A stretch of 64,000 bases of DNA from Cubamyces lactineus (GCA_022376465.1 JACDTU010000002.1:2728001-2792000), one strand, 5' to 3'. Shown: positions 24,942 to 34,402, counted from the first letter of the stretch. A program made the numbers and translations. Notes: generated by a model not told the origin, from the letters alone.

Positions 24942-26465
24942 TCATACACGAAACGCACGAGTCAATATGTCACCTGCATACATGAGAAGCCCGACTCGCC
25001 TACGCTGACATGAGACTCTCCCGAGAGCGAGCGTAGTTATCATATGAAAGGCTACCATAATTGTTGTAGGCCATCGACGGCCTAGACTTCGTTGTGCTGG
25101 GCTGCGTGCATGTCGCTCTTTGTGCACCAATTCATTAGCACGAGCGTTGTATAACAACAGAGATTTTACCCACCGACGGTGCCTCGCATACATTTCCGCC
25201 GCTGCCATCGCATCGCCACGCAAAGTCTCCAATAACGACACGCAGGATCCCGGTGTGTCAGTTGGAGCAAGCTGTTCGAACCGGAAGGCAAACTCCTGTG
25301 CACCATCTTGTGAGTCTTTCTCAATGCAGAATAAGACTTCTTCCTTCCAACGGGTCCATACGTCCGTGTCATTCGGAAGCAGGTCGTTGAGTACCCTCCT
25401 CAGGCCACGGATGTTGGCAGGTGCGAGGAGGAGCAGGGAGAATACCACCATGGAAGTTCTGGTGCCCAACTCGTACTTGTCGATGTGACTGGAGTGGAGC
25501 TTGAGGACCTGTTTGACAAGGATAGATCTCTGGATTCTTTCCTTGTCCAACGAAGACAGATACGAGTTGTAGACCCATGAGGCCGCCAACGAGACGAGGA
25601 AGGCGATCTGGCCACGAAGAGTTCCTTGTGGTACGATGAGGAGCTGAGCGAGGAATTGGAAAGTCAGGAGGATTGAGCACCACCCTATGTTATCGTAGCG
25701 CGGCTTGCTAGCGTATTCGAGGTAGAACCGGCCTCTGGTAATCGAGTTGACAGCGCCTTCAGGGCCCTTCAGAATGACCAATTCGTTTTCGCCTTCCAGC
25801 AGACCGTCACCAGGAGGGGCATCTTTCGCGGGCAAAGGATGCTTGAAGGTAAGCGTACCCATCCCGATCGTATAGCAGGAGGATCCGCTCGCGACAATGC
25901 CGAGGAGGATCATAGAGAAGCAGAACCAATCCTTGAACACGGCGCAGACTATGCAAGCGGACAAAGATACAAATATAGGGACACACGCTAGAACGCTGCC
26001 CATGTCGCGCTGCTGGTGAGGGGTTTCGATCTCGTGCGGAACGACGGAGAGATCGACGACAGTGACGAAACCTGGTGAGGTTTTCCTCTGTGTCGAAGTT
26101 GGTGAGGCTTGGACGCGTGTTTCTTTGCATTCCTCCATGAAGAGCCGTGCGACGTGGCCCGTCCTTGCGATGATCGTGCCCGACTGCACCGCCGTGTACT
26201 TTGGGCCTTGGGTACCGTCGAACTCGAACAGGGTCGCGGGGTCGACGTTCACCCCAGGATAGAGGGCGTCCCAGAAACGGGACGTGCTAAGCTGCCCGTA
26301 ACGCTTCGCAATCTCGTAACTTCCAGGCTGGTTGTACCACCCCAACCACTTCCTGCCTTCGTAGATGTGAACTGTGGCCATCGCGGATACCGAGACGTCG
26401 CCGCCGAAGAAACCGGCGACTCCAGAGATATCGAGGCTGACGCCATTCTGGGAAGAGGACGACAT
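24942..26465 (-). CDS. Tandem membrane-protein family, member B (function unknown)
   Basis: A 507-codon intronless frame. I chose ATG 26465 (MSSSSQNGVSLDISGVAG) because homology with the paralogues starts just after it and a TATATAAA element lies 64 bases upstream. The frame is open further, to an ATG at 26873, but those residues resemble nothing in the paralogues. It is the closest relative of member A (GRKWLGWYNQPGSYEIAKRYG, DWFCFSMILLGIVASG, QFLAQLLIVPQG, GTRTSMVVF). It has the same paired hydrophobic segments. It differs by a C-terminal extension of about 65 residues containing a weakly hydrophobic stretch, and by a shorter, rearranged loop after the first third. Function unknown. Confidence 0.8.
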   Translation of the reverse strand: MSSSSQNGVSLDISGVAGFFGGDVSVSAMATVHIYEGRKWLGWYNQPGSYEIAKRYGQLSTSRFWDALYPGVNVDPATLFEFDGTQGPKYTAVQSGTIIARTGHVARLFMEECKETRVQASPTSTQRKTSPGFVTVVDLSVVPHEIETPHQQRDMGSVLACVPIFVSLSACIVCAVFKDWFCFSMILLGIVASGSSCYTIGMGTLTFKHPLPAKDAPPGDGLLEGENELVILKGPEGAVNSITRGRFYLEYASKPRYDNIGWCSILLTFQFLAQLLIVPQGTLRGQIAFLVSLAASWVYNSYLSSLDKERIQRSILVKQVLKLHSSHIDKYELGTRTSMVVFSLLLLAPANIRGLRRVLNDLLPNDTDVWTRWKEEVLFCIEKDSQDGAQEFAFRFEQLAPTDTPGSCVSLLETLRGDAMAAAEMYARHRRWVKSLLLYNARANELVHKERHARSPAQRSLGRRWPTTIMVAFHMITTLALGRVSCQRRRVGLLMYAGDILTRAFRV

Positions 26466-27940
26466 CTGGCTAGGGATGCGCAGTCGGCGAGAGCGGATTA
26501 TATGCAGTGAAGCCAAGTGAGAGGGGCGTATATAAAGAGCCCTTGGCCTTTCGCACAGCCTGATCATACCAATGCGTGAGGCGTGCACAATGAGCATTGT
26601 GGTCGGTTCAGTGTCATTCATGCCGACGTGGAAGATCCACGCCAAGAAAGGACGGTTCCAAAGGGCGCTCGGGCTGCCACCAGGGTAAGCACAGACCTCC
26701 ACGGGCAATCCACCAACGTCTGTTGTCCTTGCGGATGTGGAAAGGTGGACTCGAGCAGGCCCCGCGATGGGGGGCATGGTCACCGCGCGCGCATTCAATG
26801 TGGCTATGGATGCACTGGGCCAGGCTTGCCGCAGAATCCTCAAATGAAAAATGACACCGGGCCACGAAGACAAACGCCCCCTAAAAGATACGGACTCACG
26901 AGCTACGGTTCACAAACCAATGGCTACGGTACTGGTGGAGGATCGAAGTCGCTGCGGGAGGTTGAAGGTTGGATGGTGGATGATGCCGCAAGGGAATGAA
27001 ATGGATGATGATGCATGGATATCCGGGTGGCACGTCAAACTTTCGACGCGTGCCCTGCAGCCTTCGTCACATAGGCCCCACGTTGATTACGTCGGTTGGT
27101 TTCATGTGATGAGCGACCAGTGAGAGCCTTCTTCAAGTTCTTGAGAATGGACCAAAATTATGATAGAACGCTCCGAACCCGGAAACAAGGAAGTCCTACT
27201 CTGTTCCTGAAGTAATGGTAGTACGAGAGCGTCAATCAGAGGTTGCATGGCTGGAAAATCGGCATGTGAGGGTGCCTAGGTACTTAGCTGTAAATCACAC
27301 TGTGAAGCAAGCGACCATATTCCGTCCGCGTCATGCACGGAATCATGCCAGTGACTGTTGCGCAAGTTCAAGTTGTCCGCGAAGCGCGCTGGTCGCGCCA
27401 GCGTCTATTACATACCTCTTTCCCCACTGGTGGGCCCTAGCTCGAACTCTGGACCTTCATGTAGCGCATCGGTGGGCCCGCCCTGCGCGATAGGCCCAGG
27501 CTATTATGTGTTCTAGCGCTAGCAGGGCGGCCTCAGATGCAACCCTATGTAATGATCAAAGCAAGTCTATTGCGGAAGGTTGCTCAAGAAGGAAAACAGC
27601 GTACTCGGAGGAACACGTTAGTTAATCGAGACAGATCCGCACTGCACTATAGATTACACAGGGTACGAGAGCAAGGCCGGCCCAGCGGATGGAATACTGG
27701 CAGGGTTGTTACGCGTATCATAGGCACTGGGGCGTCGAATAGTGGATCATCAAAGTCTAGGAGTCTTACTAGGAGCTATAGGAGCGATTCGCATGAGACG
27801 GTTGGCGCTACTAGTACACAACATATATATCAAGAAGATGAGACGTAAGATGAGCATGGGGGAGGAGGGTATCGCCGGAACCAAAAGCAGTAGTTCAGGG
27901 CTTAACGGACAGACCAGGATACGCGAAAACGCCCGATGCT
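26466..27940. other. Spacer between membrane-family genes B and C
   Basis: About 1.5 kb without a recognisable gene. It carries the promoter of gene B (TATATAAA at 26529-26536). The remainder shows only short frames on both strands and no readable remnant of the paralogous family, although a decayed copy would be hard to see by eye. Confidence 0.45.
26529..26536 (-). promoter_or_regulatory. TATA box, gene B
   Basis: TATATAAA on the plus strand (TTTATATA on the coding strand), 64 bases upstream of ATG 26465. It supports that start over the upstream in-frame ATG at 26873, which would place this element inside the coding region. Confidence 0.45.
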
Positions 27941-29224
27941 TCACATGCGGGCACGGGCAGCACTGTAGACATTCACCGCCGCCTGAGCGTCGCCGAGAAG
28001 TGTGTGGAGGAGCGTGCTTTCCTCGGCAGTGAAGTTCTCAGTTCCCATGGGCCGGACCGTCGCGTCCAACATCGGCTTCTCGTCACTAAGACGGCGCGCG
28101 ACGATCTGCCTCCAAGTGGTCCAGACGCGGGTCTTGTTGGGGATCAAAGCGGCGAGCTGCTCCTCCACATTCGCGGGCTTCAACACTTGCATCAAGAAGA
28201 CCGCCATTGCGGACCGCGACCCGAGGCTGTACCGCTGCATCGACGGTGCTTTCAAGATATCATCGACCACCACCTTCGCTTTTGCCTTCTCCGCCGCAGA
28301 CGCCATCAAAGAATTGTAGAGCCAAGCGACGACCAACGACAAGACAAAGAACAACTGTCCGAGCACGGTGCCTTGGGGTACGATGAAGAGTTGTGCCAGG
28401 CATTGGAAGGTAGACATGGTGGCGCAAGTGGCAAGTCGGCCAAGCGCCTTCTCGTTCGGGAAACGGAGGGAGAAGCGTCCACGAGTGACGGACCCAACGG
28501 CGCTCTCAGATCCCTGCAGGACGACGATCTCATTGCCAATCTCGAGGAATCCGTCTCCAGCGGGCGCTCCGGGCGTAGTGTTCGGCCGGGTGAATGTGAG
28601 ATCGCCCGATCGGAGGGCGGACGACGTCGCGGCGTTGCACAACATGCCAAGTACAATCATAGAGAAACAGTGCCAATCACCGATGGCAGCACAAGCGGCA
28701 GATGCCCCGACGCTGGCGAGGATGGGCAGGAATGGCGCGTTCGCCTTCAATGTGGGGTGTTCCTCGCTGCTGGGTGTGTGATAGAGATTCGCAATCGTGA
28801 CGGCAAATGGGGTAGTGACTCGTCCTTCAGCAACGCCGTCGATGGGTAGGTCCTTGCAATAGGCCGTGAGGACGTCGGCAACCTCCCCGGCGACTGCGAT
28901 GGATGTTCCAGAGAACGCCGCGGTGAACTTGGGGCCGCCAGATTTAGCTACGGCATGAGAAAACGCCTCTGGATCAACACTAGCTCCGGCATGAAGACCA
29001 TCCCAGAAGTGGGATTGCGCTAGTGACTTGAGAAGTTTGCCGACGCCATAGCTGCCGGGACTGTTGTAAAGGCTTAGGACGTTACGACGTCCGTACACGT
29101 AGGAATGTGCCAGTGCATCCGCGGAGTCGTCCTCTCCGAAGAATCCAGCTAGGGCTGCGGGTAGGAATACCGCATCTGTGTTGAGCAACGTAATCGATTT
29201 GGCGGAGACGAGCATCTCTGTCAC
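27941..29224 (-). CDS. Tandem membrane-protein family, member C (divergent, function unknown)
   Basis: A 427-codon intronless frame and the most divergent of the four paralogues. The family blocks remain readable: AALAGFFGEDD, SLYNSPGSYGVGK, DWHCFSMIVLG, TRGRFSLRF, QCLAQLFIVPQG and GSRSAMAVF. The N-terminal GWYN block is changed, and the KRYGQ motif is replaced by KLLKSLAQ. Two paired hydrophobic regions and one single one are retained. There is no signal peptide and no known domain. The intact frame argues that it is under selection and not a pseudogene. An antisense open frame (28004-28849) is a shadow. Confidence 0.78.
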   Translation of the reverse strand: MTEMLVSAKSITLLNTDAVFLPAALAGFFGEDDSADALAHSYVYGRRNVLSLYNSPGSYGVGKLLKSLAQSHFWDGLHAGASVDPEAFSHAVAKSGGPKFTAAFSGTSIAVAGEVADVLTAYCKDLPIDGVAEGRVTTPFAVTIANLYHTPSSEEHPTLKANAPFLPILASVGASAACAAIGDWHCFSMIVLGMLCNAATSSALRSGDLTFTRPNTTPGAPAGDGFLEIGNEIVVLQGSESAVGSVTRGRFSLRFPNEKALGRLATCATMSTFQCLAQLFIVPQGTVLGQLFFVLSLVVAWLYNSLMASAAEKAKAKVVVDDILKAPSMQRYSLGSRSAMAVFLMQVLKPANVEEQLAALIPNKTRVWTTWRQIVARRLSDEKPMLDATVRPMGTENFTAEESTLLHTLLGDAQAAVNVYSAARARM

Positions 29225-29781
29225 AGTCGCGGAGATCGTGGGATAGGGTGTGATGCTAGGATTGAGGGAGGGAAGGGAATCAAGAGGAGATAAGGGATAG
29301 GAGAGTCGTCGCGCAGTTGCAGCTGTTTAAGTAGGAGAGACATCCACAAGCTGTGCATCAGACGCGCGCAGAACCACAGCAGATGACAGCGGCAATGGTC
29401 AGTCCACCTTGCTGCTCGCACGCACGCCCCCAGTCATTCACCGCATTACAGCTGGACGGAGGCTTGTTAGGTTCTAAGATCCTTCGATCATCGTCTACCT
29501 GTCCTGTCAACCGACTCCGTATCAGCGCTGCATATCCCACCGCCTGGTGTCTCCTACCGTAACCGTTGCCTCCCGTTATCTGGATTCAGATCTGATACAG
29601 TGAATTATCCCTTCAATGAATCCGCACAATCGCTTTGGATCGCGCGCAGATTCTATAAGGTTCGCAAATGAATCAATTCCTGGAGACCGTTATCCTGATT
29701 GCTACCAACTCAGCGAGCGTATACAAGAGTCATAATGCAATCAATATCATACCGAGAAAGCCAACCATTGCGCGAAATAGG
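29225..29781. other. Spacer between membrane-family genes C and D
   Basis: 557 bases. The part next to gene C is its promoter, with a TTTAA stretch near 29328. The part near 29590-29780 is AT-richer and is probably the 3' flank of gene D. No coding feature was seen. Confidence 0.45.
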
Positions 29782-31122
29782 CTAGCACTTCATCCCAGAC
29801 AAATGCTCACAATATGCGTAATATGCGGTTTCCGCGTCCTGCAATATGTCCGCGAACAAGAGGCTTTCGTTCTTCGTCGAGAGGCTGTGCATCTTCTGCC
29901 ACTCCCATTGTTTCTCCTTCTCAAAGCACAGGGGCTGTTTCTGCGCGATTTTGTGCGCCACGGTAGCGTGCCACAGCTGCCACACGGGCGTATCTGTCGG
30001 GAGGAGCGCCTTCAACCGTGCCTCAACGTCCATCCCGACAGCTTCCCGGAGAGCAAAGACAGAGAACACCGCCGCGGCGGTCCTAGTTCCGAAGCGGTAC
30101 CGCTGGAGCTGAGGTCCGCCTAGGACGTCCGCCATCAGAATACGCCGTTGGATGCTCTCCTTACCGCGAGCGAGGATGAGGCGGTGGTATGCCCATGAGG
30201 CGACGAGGGAGGCGATGAACATCGTTTGTCCGAAGAGCTTCCCTTGTGGGACGAAAAGGAGCTGGGCTAGGAATTGGAGCCCAAGGAGAATGGAACACAG
30301 GGTGATGTAGTAGCGTTCCTTGGAATGTTCGAATCGGAGGGAGAATCGACCACGAGTAATTGGAGCGACGGCAGTCTCCGTACCACACAGGACGACGAAC
30401 GCCTTCGGAGCTTCTAGCCAACCTGAGGCGAAGCAGGCTGTCTGGTGAGGGATGTGATGTTGATATGTGAAAGTGGCGTTACCCATGACGAGGCAGGCTA
30501 GGCCATGGCAGAGGGCGCTGAACAGGACCATGGAGGTGATGAACCAGTCGCCGTAAATGCCGCACACGATGGAAGTCGACAGGGTGGCTAGCATGGGAAG
30601 GGCGGACAGCCACCTCGAGTGCGTACGAGGAACCCGAGGACAGTCAAGCGCGGGTGGTTCGCGCCAGAGGCGGACGATCGCTACATCCATAGCATCTGAG
30701 TGCCTCCCGTCCACCTCGACTGTCTCCACCTCTGCGCAGACGTCAACCAGCATGGTGGCCAAAGGGCCAGTGCGAGGCAAGACCGCCCCTGACTGAGCCG
30801 AGGTATAGGCCGGCCCCGTTACCCCCTCCAACTCGACGGCAACCTCTTGGGGGACAGCCGCCGATCGATAAGAGGGGCTCCAAAATCTGAACCGCGCCAT
30901 CTGTCCGTAGCGTTTGGCTAGATGGTAACTTCCCGGACAGTTGTACCATCCCCACCATCTTCGTTGGGCGTGGAGATGAGGGAGCATCATCACTGCTAAA
31001 GCGGCATCTGCTCCCAAGAAGCCTGCAAGCGAGGATATGTCAAGAGAGAATGTTGAGTTTCGAAGCGGATACAGAGGGGGCATGATGATACTCAGTGCAG
31101 GGGAGGGTCCGCGGTATCCCAA
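29782..31122 (-). CDS. Tandem membrane-protein family, member D (function unknown)
   Basis: The longest intronless frame has 446 codons. An internal ATG at 31083 (MPPLYPLRNSTFSLDIS) gives 433 residues and is the likelier start, because a TATA-like motif sits at 31124-31128, 41 bases before it and upstream of the ATG at 31122. Family blocks are DISSLAGFLGADAA, GWYNCPGSYHLAKRYGQ, GDWFITSMVLFS, TRGRFSLRF, QFLAQLLFVPQGKLFGQ and GTRTAAAVFSVFAL. Hydrophobic segments lie at the same places as in the others. The C-terminus is short. Function unknown. Together with A, B and C it forms a one-direction tandem array. Confidence 0.8.
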   Translation of the reverse strand: MGYRGPSPALSIIMPPLYPLRNSTFSLDISSLAGFLGADAALAVMMLPHLHAQRRWWGWYNCPGSYHLAKRYGQMARFRFWSPSYRSAAVPQEVAVELEGVTGPAYTSAQSGAVLPRTGPLATMLVDVCAEVETVEVDGRHSDAMDVAIVRLWREPPALDCPRVPRTHSRWLSALPMLATLSTSIVCGIYGDWFITSMVLFSALCHGLACLVMGNATFTYQHHIPHQTACFASGWLEAPKAFVVLCGTETAVAPITRGRFSLRFEHSKERYYITLCSILLGLQFLAQLLFVPQGKLFGQTMFIASLVASWAYHRLILARGKESIQRRILMADVLGGPQLQRYRFGTRTAAAVFSVFALREAVGMDVEARLKALLPTDTPVWQLWHATVAHKIAQKQPLCFEKEKQWEWQKMHSLSTKNESLLFADILQDAETAYYAYCEHLSGMKC

Positions 31123-31488
31123 CTATATGTGAGGCTCTGTACTCTGTAGCGCCTGGCCAGTGAAGGTCATTCATGGGCATGCAACACCGCCAGATAATAG
31201 GGCTTCTCTGCATACTTGTGGACGGAGCGCGGGATAGAGAATTCGCTCACTGTACTCGGATATCGATAACCAGTGTCAATGGATAGGATATCTCACGTTC
31301 ACTTCGCAAGGCAGTGTGGTCATTCGGTACTGGTGAGCGTCCGCCCAAATAAGCGCACGAGAACCCAGGCTTGACGAACACGCACCTACCACGGGACCGG
31401 TGCGCAGTACGCGGTTCATAGCATGCACCGGAACGCCCTTGGCTGTCTTGCACACATGGTTGGAACCCATAGGCTACATTTCTCCACA
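31123..31488. other. Upstream region of gene D / 3' flank of the Nudix gene
   Basis: 366 bases without coding signal. A TATA-like TATAT lies at 31124-31128. Both flanking genes are on the minus strand. Confidence 0.45.
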
Positions 31489-32750
31489 CTATGTCGAGGG
31501 CTTCGACTCCCTCAACTTCTCTGCAAGTTCAAAACCGGACGCAAGATGATCGAGCTTGGCATCAATCACGAATCCCTGTAATATGCGGATAAGTAGAGTG
31601 TCACTCAAGCAGACGAAGTAGGCGAACCCTCTTCTCGTATGCTGCCAATTACAGGTATTTATCAGTCATACAGTCATAGCACGATAAGGGCGTAGAGCGA
31701 TCCTCACCTTGGAGTTCAGCACGCAGCTTCGCGAGCTCTACTATGCGCACCTGGATGAACTCTCCCGGGTCGAGCTTTTGCGCAGGCATCTCCAGGTTCT
31801 CCGGGAATGGCACGTCGACCGTAACAAGCTTCATGTTAGCGTTCGTCATACCTGGGTTTGCGACATTAGGAGGAGTGGTGACGTCATGACACGGTGACCC
31901 GCACCTGGGTCGCTGACAAGGAGAGGCGAGCTCTGGACGATACCGCTGGCTTTGAAGCCAGTCTCTTCTTCGAGTTCTCGGATAGCCGTCTCTTCTGCGC
32001 TCTCCCCTTCACTGATTAGACCTAGTCATGATGATCAACACTACAGTCGCGGAATGTGCCGTGTTGCTCAGTAGAACTCGCCTGCTGGAAGCTCTGTGGT
32101 GTGCAGATAGTGACGCGATTCATATATTAATCAAATATCTTGCGATATATGCGCATTCCATCGCACCTACGACATGGCGATCAACCGGCGGTCTGAATTG
32201 TTCTATGATGATGGTCGACGGTGGGAATTTGTCAGACTCGGAACGAAGTAGGGCAAGAATGGCAACAGCTAGAGCGCGTCGGTCAGACACTCGGCACGGA
32301 TCTCAGGCGTAGAGCATTTGCACATGCCATCAATGCCGGAGGAGGGGCGCGTAGGGCGTTCCGCAAACTCCCAGAGACGCTGCAAGACGCAATGAGTTCG
32401 CGCGGGTTACCAGCGACGCCAAGCGATTGACGCGCCTCTTTGCCCGTCGGGTCACGGTATGTGCACTTCTTGAGCTTGACCCACCTGAAATCGGAAAACA
32501 CGGGGATCCATGGCGGTCAGGAATGGGTGGCCTCGGAAAGCATGTGTATGCGTCGGACGGAAACGCACTTTGCTTCCGAAGAGCTGAGCTCCTCGACAGA
32601 GACGACTTTGGGCTCTGACATTGTCTTAGACCGGGAAGTTACGTATATCGCGCGACGTGAAGATGGTGGCTGGCGACAAAGCTGCAGAGGCCGAGAACAG
32701 CGAAGGCGTCGGAGAGCGATGGACGAGAGAGGCTTGAGGTTGAAGAGCAT
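31489..32750 (-). CDS. YSA1: Nudix hydrolase, ADP-ribose pyrophosphatase (NUDT5/YSA1-like)
   Basis: Hydrolyses ADP-ribose to AMP and ribose 5-phosphate. Nine exons give 252 residues in phase: 32750-32569, 32484-32436, 32379-32328, 32268-32167, 32093-32082, 32021-31905, 31851-31708, 31641-31628, 31575-31489. The Nudix box is complete (GLISEGESAEETAIRELEEE then TGF), preceded by EQFRPPVDRHVVELPAG. Three introns (32435-32380, 32327-32269, 32081-32022) start with GC instead of GT; only these junctions give the conserved sequence. Exons of 12 and 14 bases are present. The first 43 residues are rich in Arg and Ser and lack acids, resembling a mitochondrial presequence; a second in-frame ATG at 32621 would give a cytosolic form. 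It diverges from MDH across 172 bases. Confidence 0.9.
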
Positions 32751-32922
32751 GATGTATGCGCTCGTCGCGTCGGGCCGGGAAAAGCGGAAGCCCCACGGGG
32801 GATCGCAGCGGTCACGTGGGCGTTGCACTAGATATACTCGCGCGGGAGGGGTGCGGGGACTCGGAGTGCCATCTCGTCTTCTCCACCTCCATCTCTCCCC
32901 TATCATCCACATCGCATCCACA
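32751..32922. promoter_or_regulatory. Shared divergent promoter, Nudix / malate dehydrogenase
   Basis: Only 172 bases separate the two start codons. CT-rich sequence lies directly before the MDH start. No clear TATA box was seen. Confidence 0.5.
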
Positions 32923-34402
32923 ATGGTCAAAGCTGTAGTACTCGGCGCGGCTGGTAAGAGTTCGGATATCCTCATGGCGGATTCGTGCTCAATCAGCCGC
33001 GATCAGGCGGTATTGGCCAGCCCTTGTCTCTCCTCCTCAAGACCAACCCGTTGGTTACTGAGGTAAAGTAACTGAGTTTAGATCGTATCGTTTCAACGCG
33101 TTCACACGTATTTTGCTTAGCTGAGCTTGTACGATATCGTCAACACGCCCGGTGTTGCTGCCGACCTCTCCCACATCTCGACTCCGGCGAAAGTCACTGG
33201 TTACCTTCCTCCTGACGATGGTCTCAAGAAGGCCCTCACTGGTGCGGAGGTCGTCATTATCCCCGCTGGCGTCCCCAGGAAGCCCGGAGTACGTGTTTCT
33301 GCCCGTGCGACTGAATAAATGCTGACTGCTCTTGTACAGATGACTAGGTCAGTTCTCAAATAATCAATCTATCGTGTAGCCACTAAGATGCCGTGCAAAT
33401 CAGAGATGACCTGTTCAAGGTAATGAGAGCGCATTCATTGGCGTATCTTTGGGCTGATTTTTCCCAAGATCAACGCTGGTATCGTACGAGACCTTGCTGT
33501 CGGCATTGCGACGACCGCACCCAAGGCATTCGTCCTCGTAATCTCGAACCCTGTCAACTCCACCGTCCCCATCGTGGCTGAGGTATTCAAGAAGCACGGC
33601 GTATTCGACCCGAAGAGGTGCGTATCGCGCCATAGTGATACAATCGTTTGGCTCACATCAAACGCAGGATTTTCGGTGTTACCACTCTGGACGTCGTCCG
33701 CGCCTCCACGTTCGTCTCTGAAATTCTCGGTGATCTTTCCCTTGCTTCCAAGATCACCGTTCCCGTAGTTGGGGGTCACAGCGGCGTTACGGTCCGTACC
33801 TCTCTATGGCCAATCGCAGCATTCGTATTGACTTGAACGTGTGCCTAGATCGTGCCTCTACTCTCCCAGTCGTCCCACCCACTGCCCTCGGGGTTCGCCC
33901 AGGAAGAGATTGACAAGCTCACCAACCGCATCCAGTTCGGTGGTGACGAGGTCGTCAAAGCCAAGGACGGCGCGGGTTCAGCGACGCTCTCGATGGCATA
34001 TGCCGGTGCCGAGTTCGCATACAAGGTCATCCGCGCGGCCAAGGGCGAGAAGGGCATCGTTGCGCCTACGTTCGTGAACCTTGCTGCCGACAAGGAGGGA
34101 GGTGATGCGCTTAAGAAAGAGATCGGCCGCGATCTCGAGTACTTCTCCGCCCCTGTCGAGCTTGGGGTGCGTAATTGTCCTTTGATCATGGTTCATCAGG
34201 CTGATTCGTCATGTTAGCCCGAGGGAGTCGTGAAGATCAACTCTTTGGGCAAGATTTCTGACCACGAGGCGACCCTCATCAAGAACGCTGTACCTGAGCT
34301 GGCGACGAACATCGAGAAGGTATGACAGGTTCTTCCTGGCGGTGACATACGTGCTGACCTGTGCAATAGGGTGTCTCCTTTATCGAGCCGTCCAAGCTCT
34401 AA
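32923..34402 (+). CDS. Malate dehydrogenase with C-terminal peroxisomal signal SKL
   Basis: Interconverts malate and oxaloacetate with NAD(H). Ten exons give 334 residues in phase: 32923-32953, 33007-33062, 33121-33288, 33340-33347, 33404-33419, 33469-33617, 33668-33791, 33849-34166, 34218-34319, 34370-34402. Visible motifs are the dinucleotide loop GAAGGIGQP, the mobile loop [22 protein letters not shown], and the catalytic His in GGHSGVT. There is no mitochondrial presequence ([11 protein letters not shown]). The protein ends FIEPSKL, a canonical type 1 peroxisomal targeting signal, so a glyoxylate-cycle or redox-shuttle role in peroxisomes is likely. Exons of 8 and 16 bases lie side by side. 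The last exon encodes only [10 protein letters not shown]; if the last intron is kept, translation stops after one extra residue. Confidence 0.95.

Noticed and set aside
26466..26873. In-frame 136-residue N-terminal extension of membrane-family gene B
   Set aside because: It has no counterpart in A, C or D, and a good TATA element lies inside it, 64 bases before the better start.
27400..27490. Possible tRNA-like B box (CTCGAACTC) between genes B and C
   Set aside because: No A box, acceptor pairing or anticodon arm could be fitted on either strand.
28004..28849. 281-codon frame antisense to membrane-family gene C, with similar ones opposite genes A and D
   Set aside because: These antisense frames do not resemble each other, while the sense proteins do, so they are by-products of codon use.
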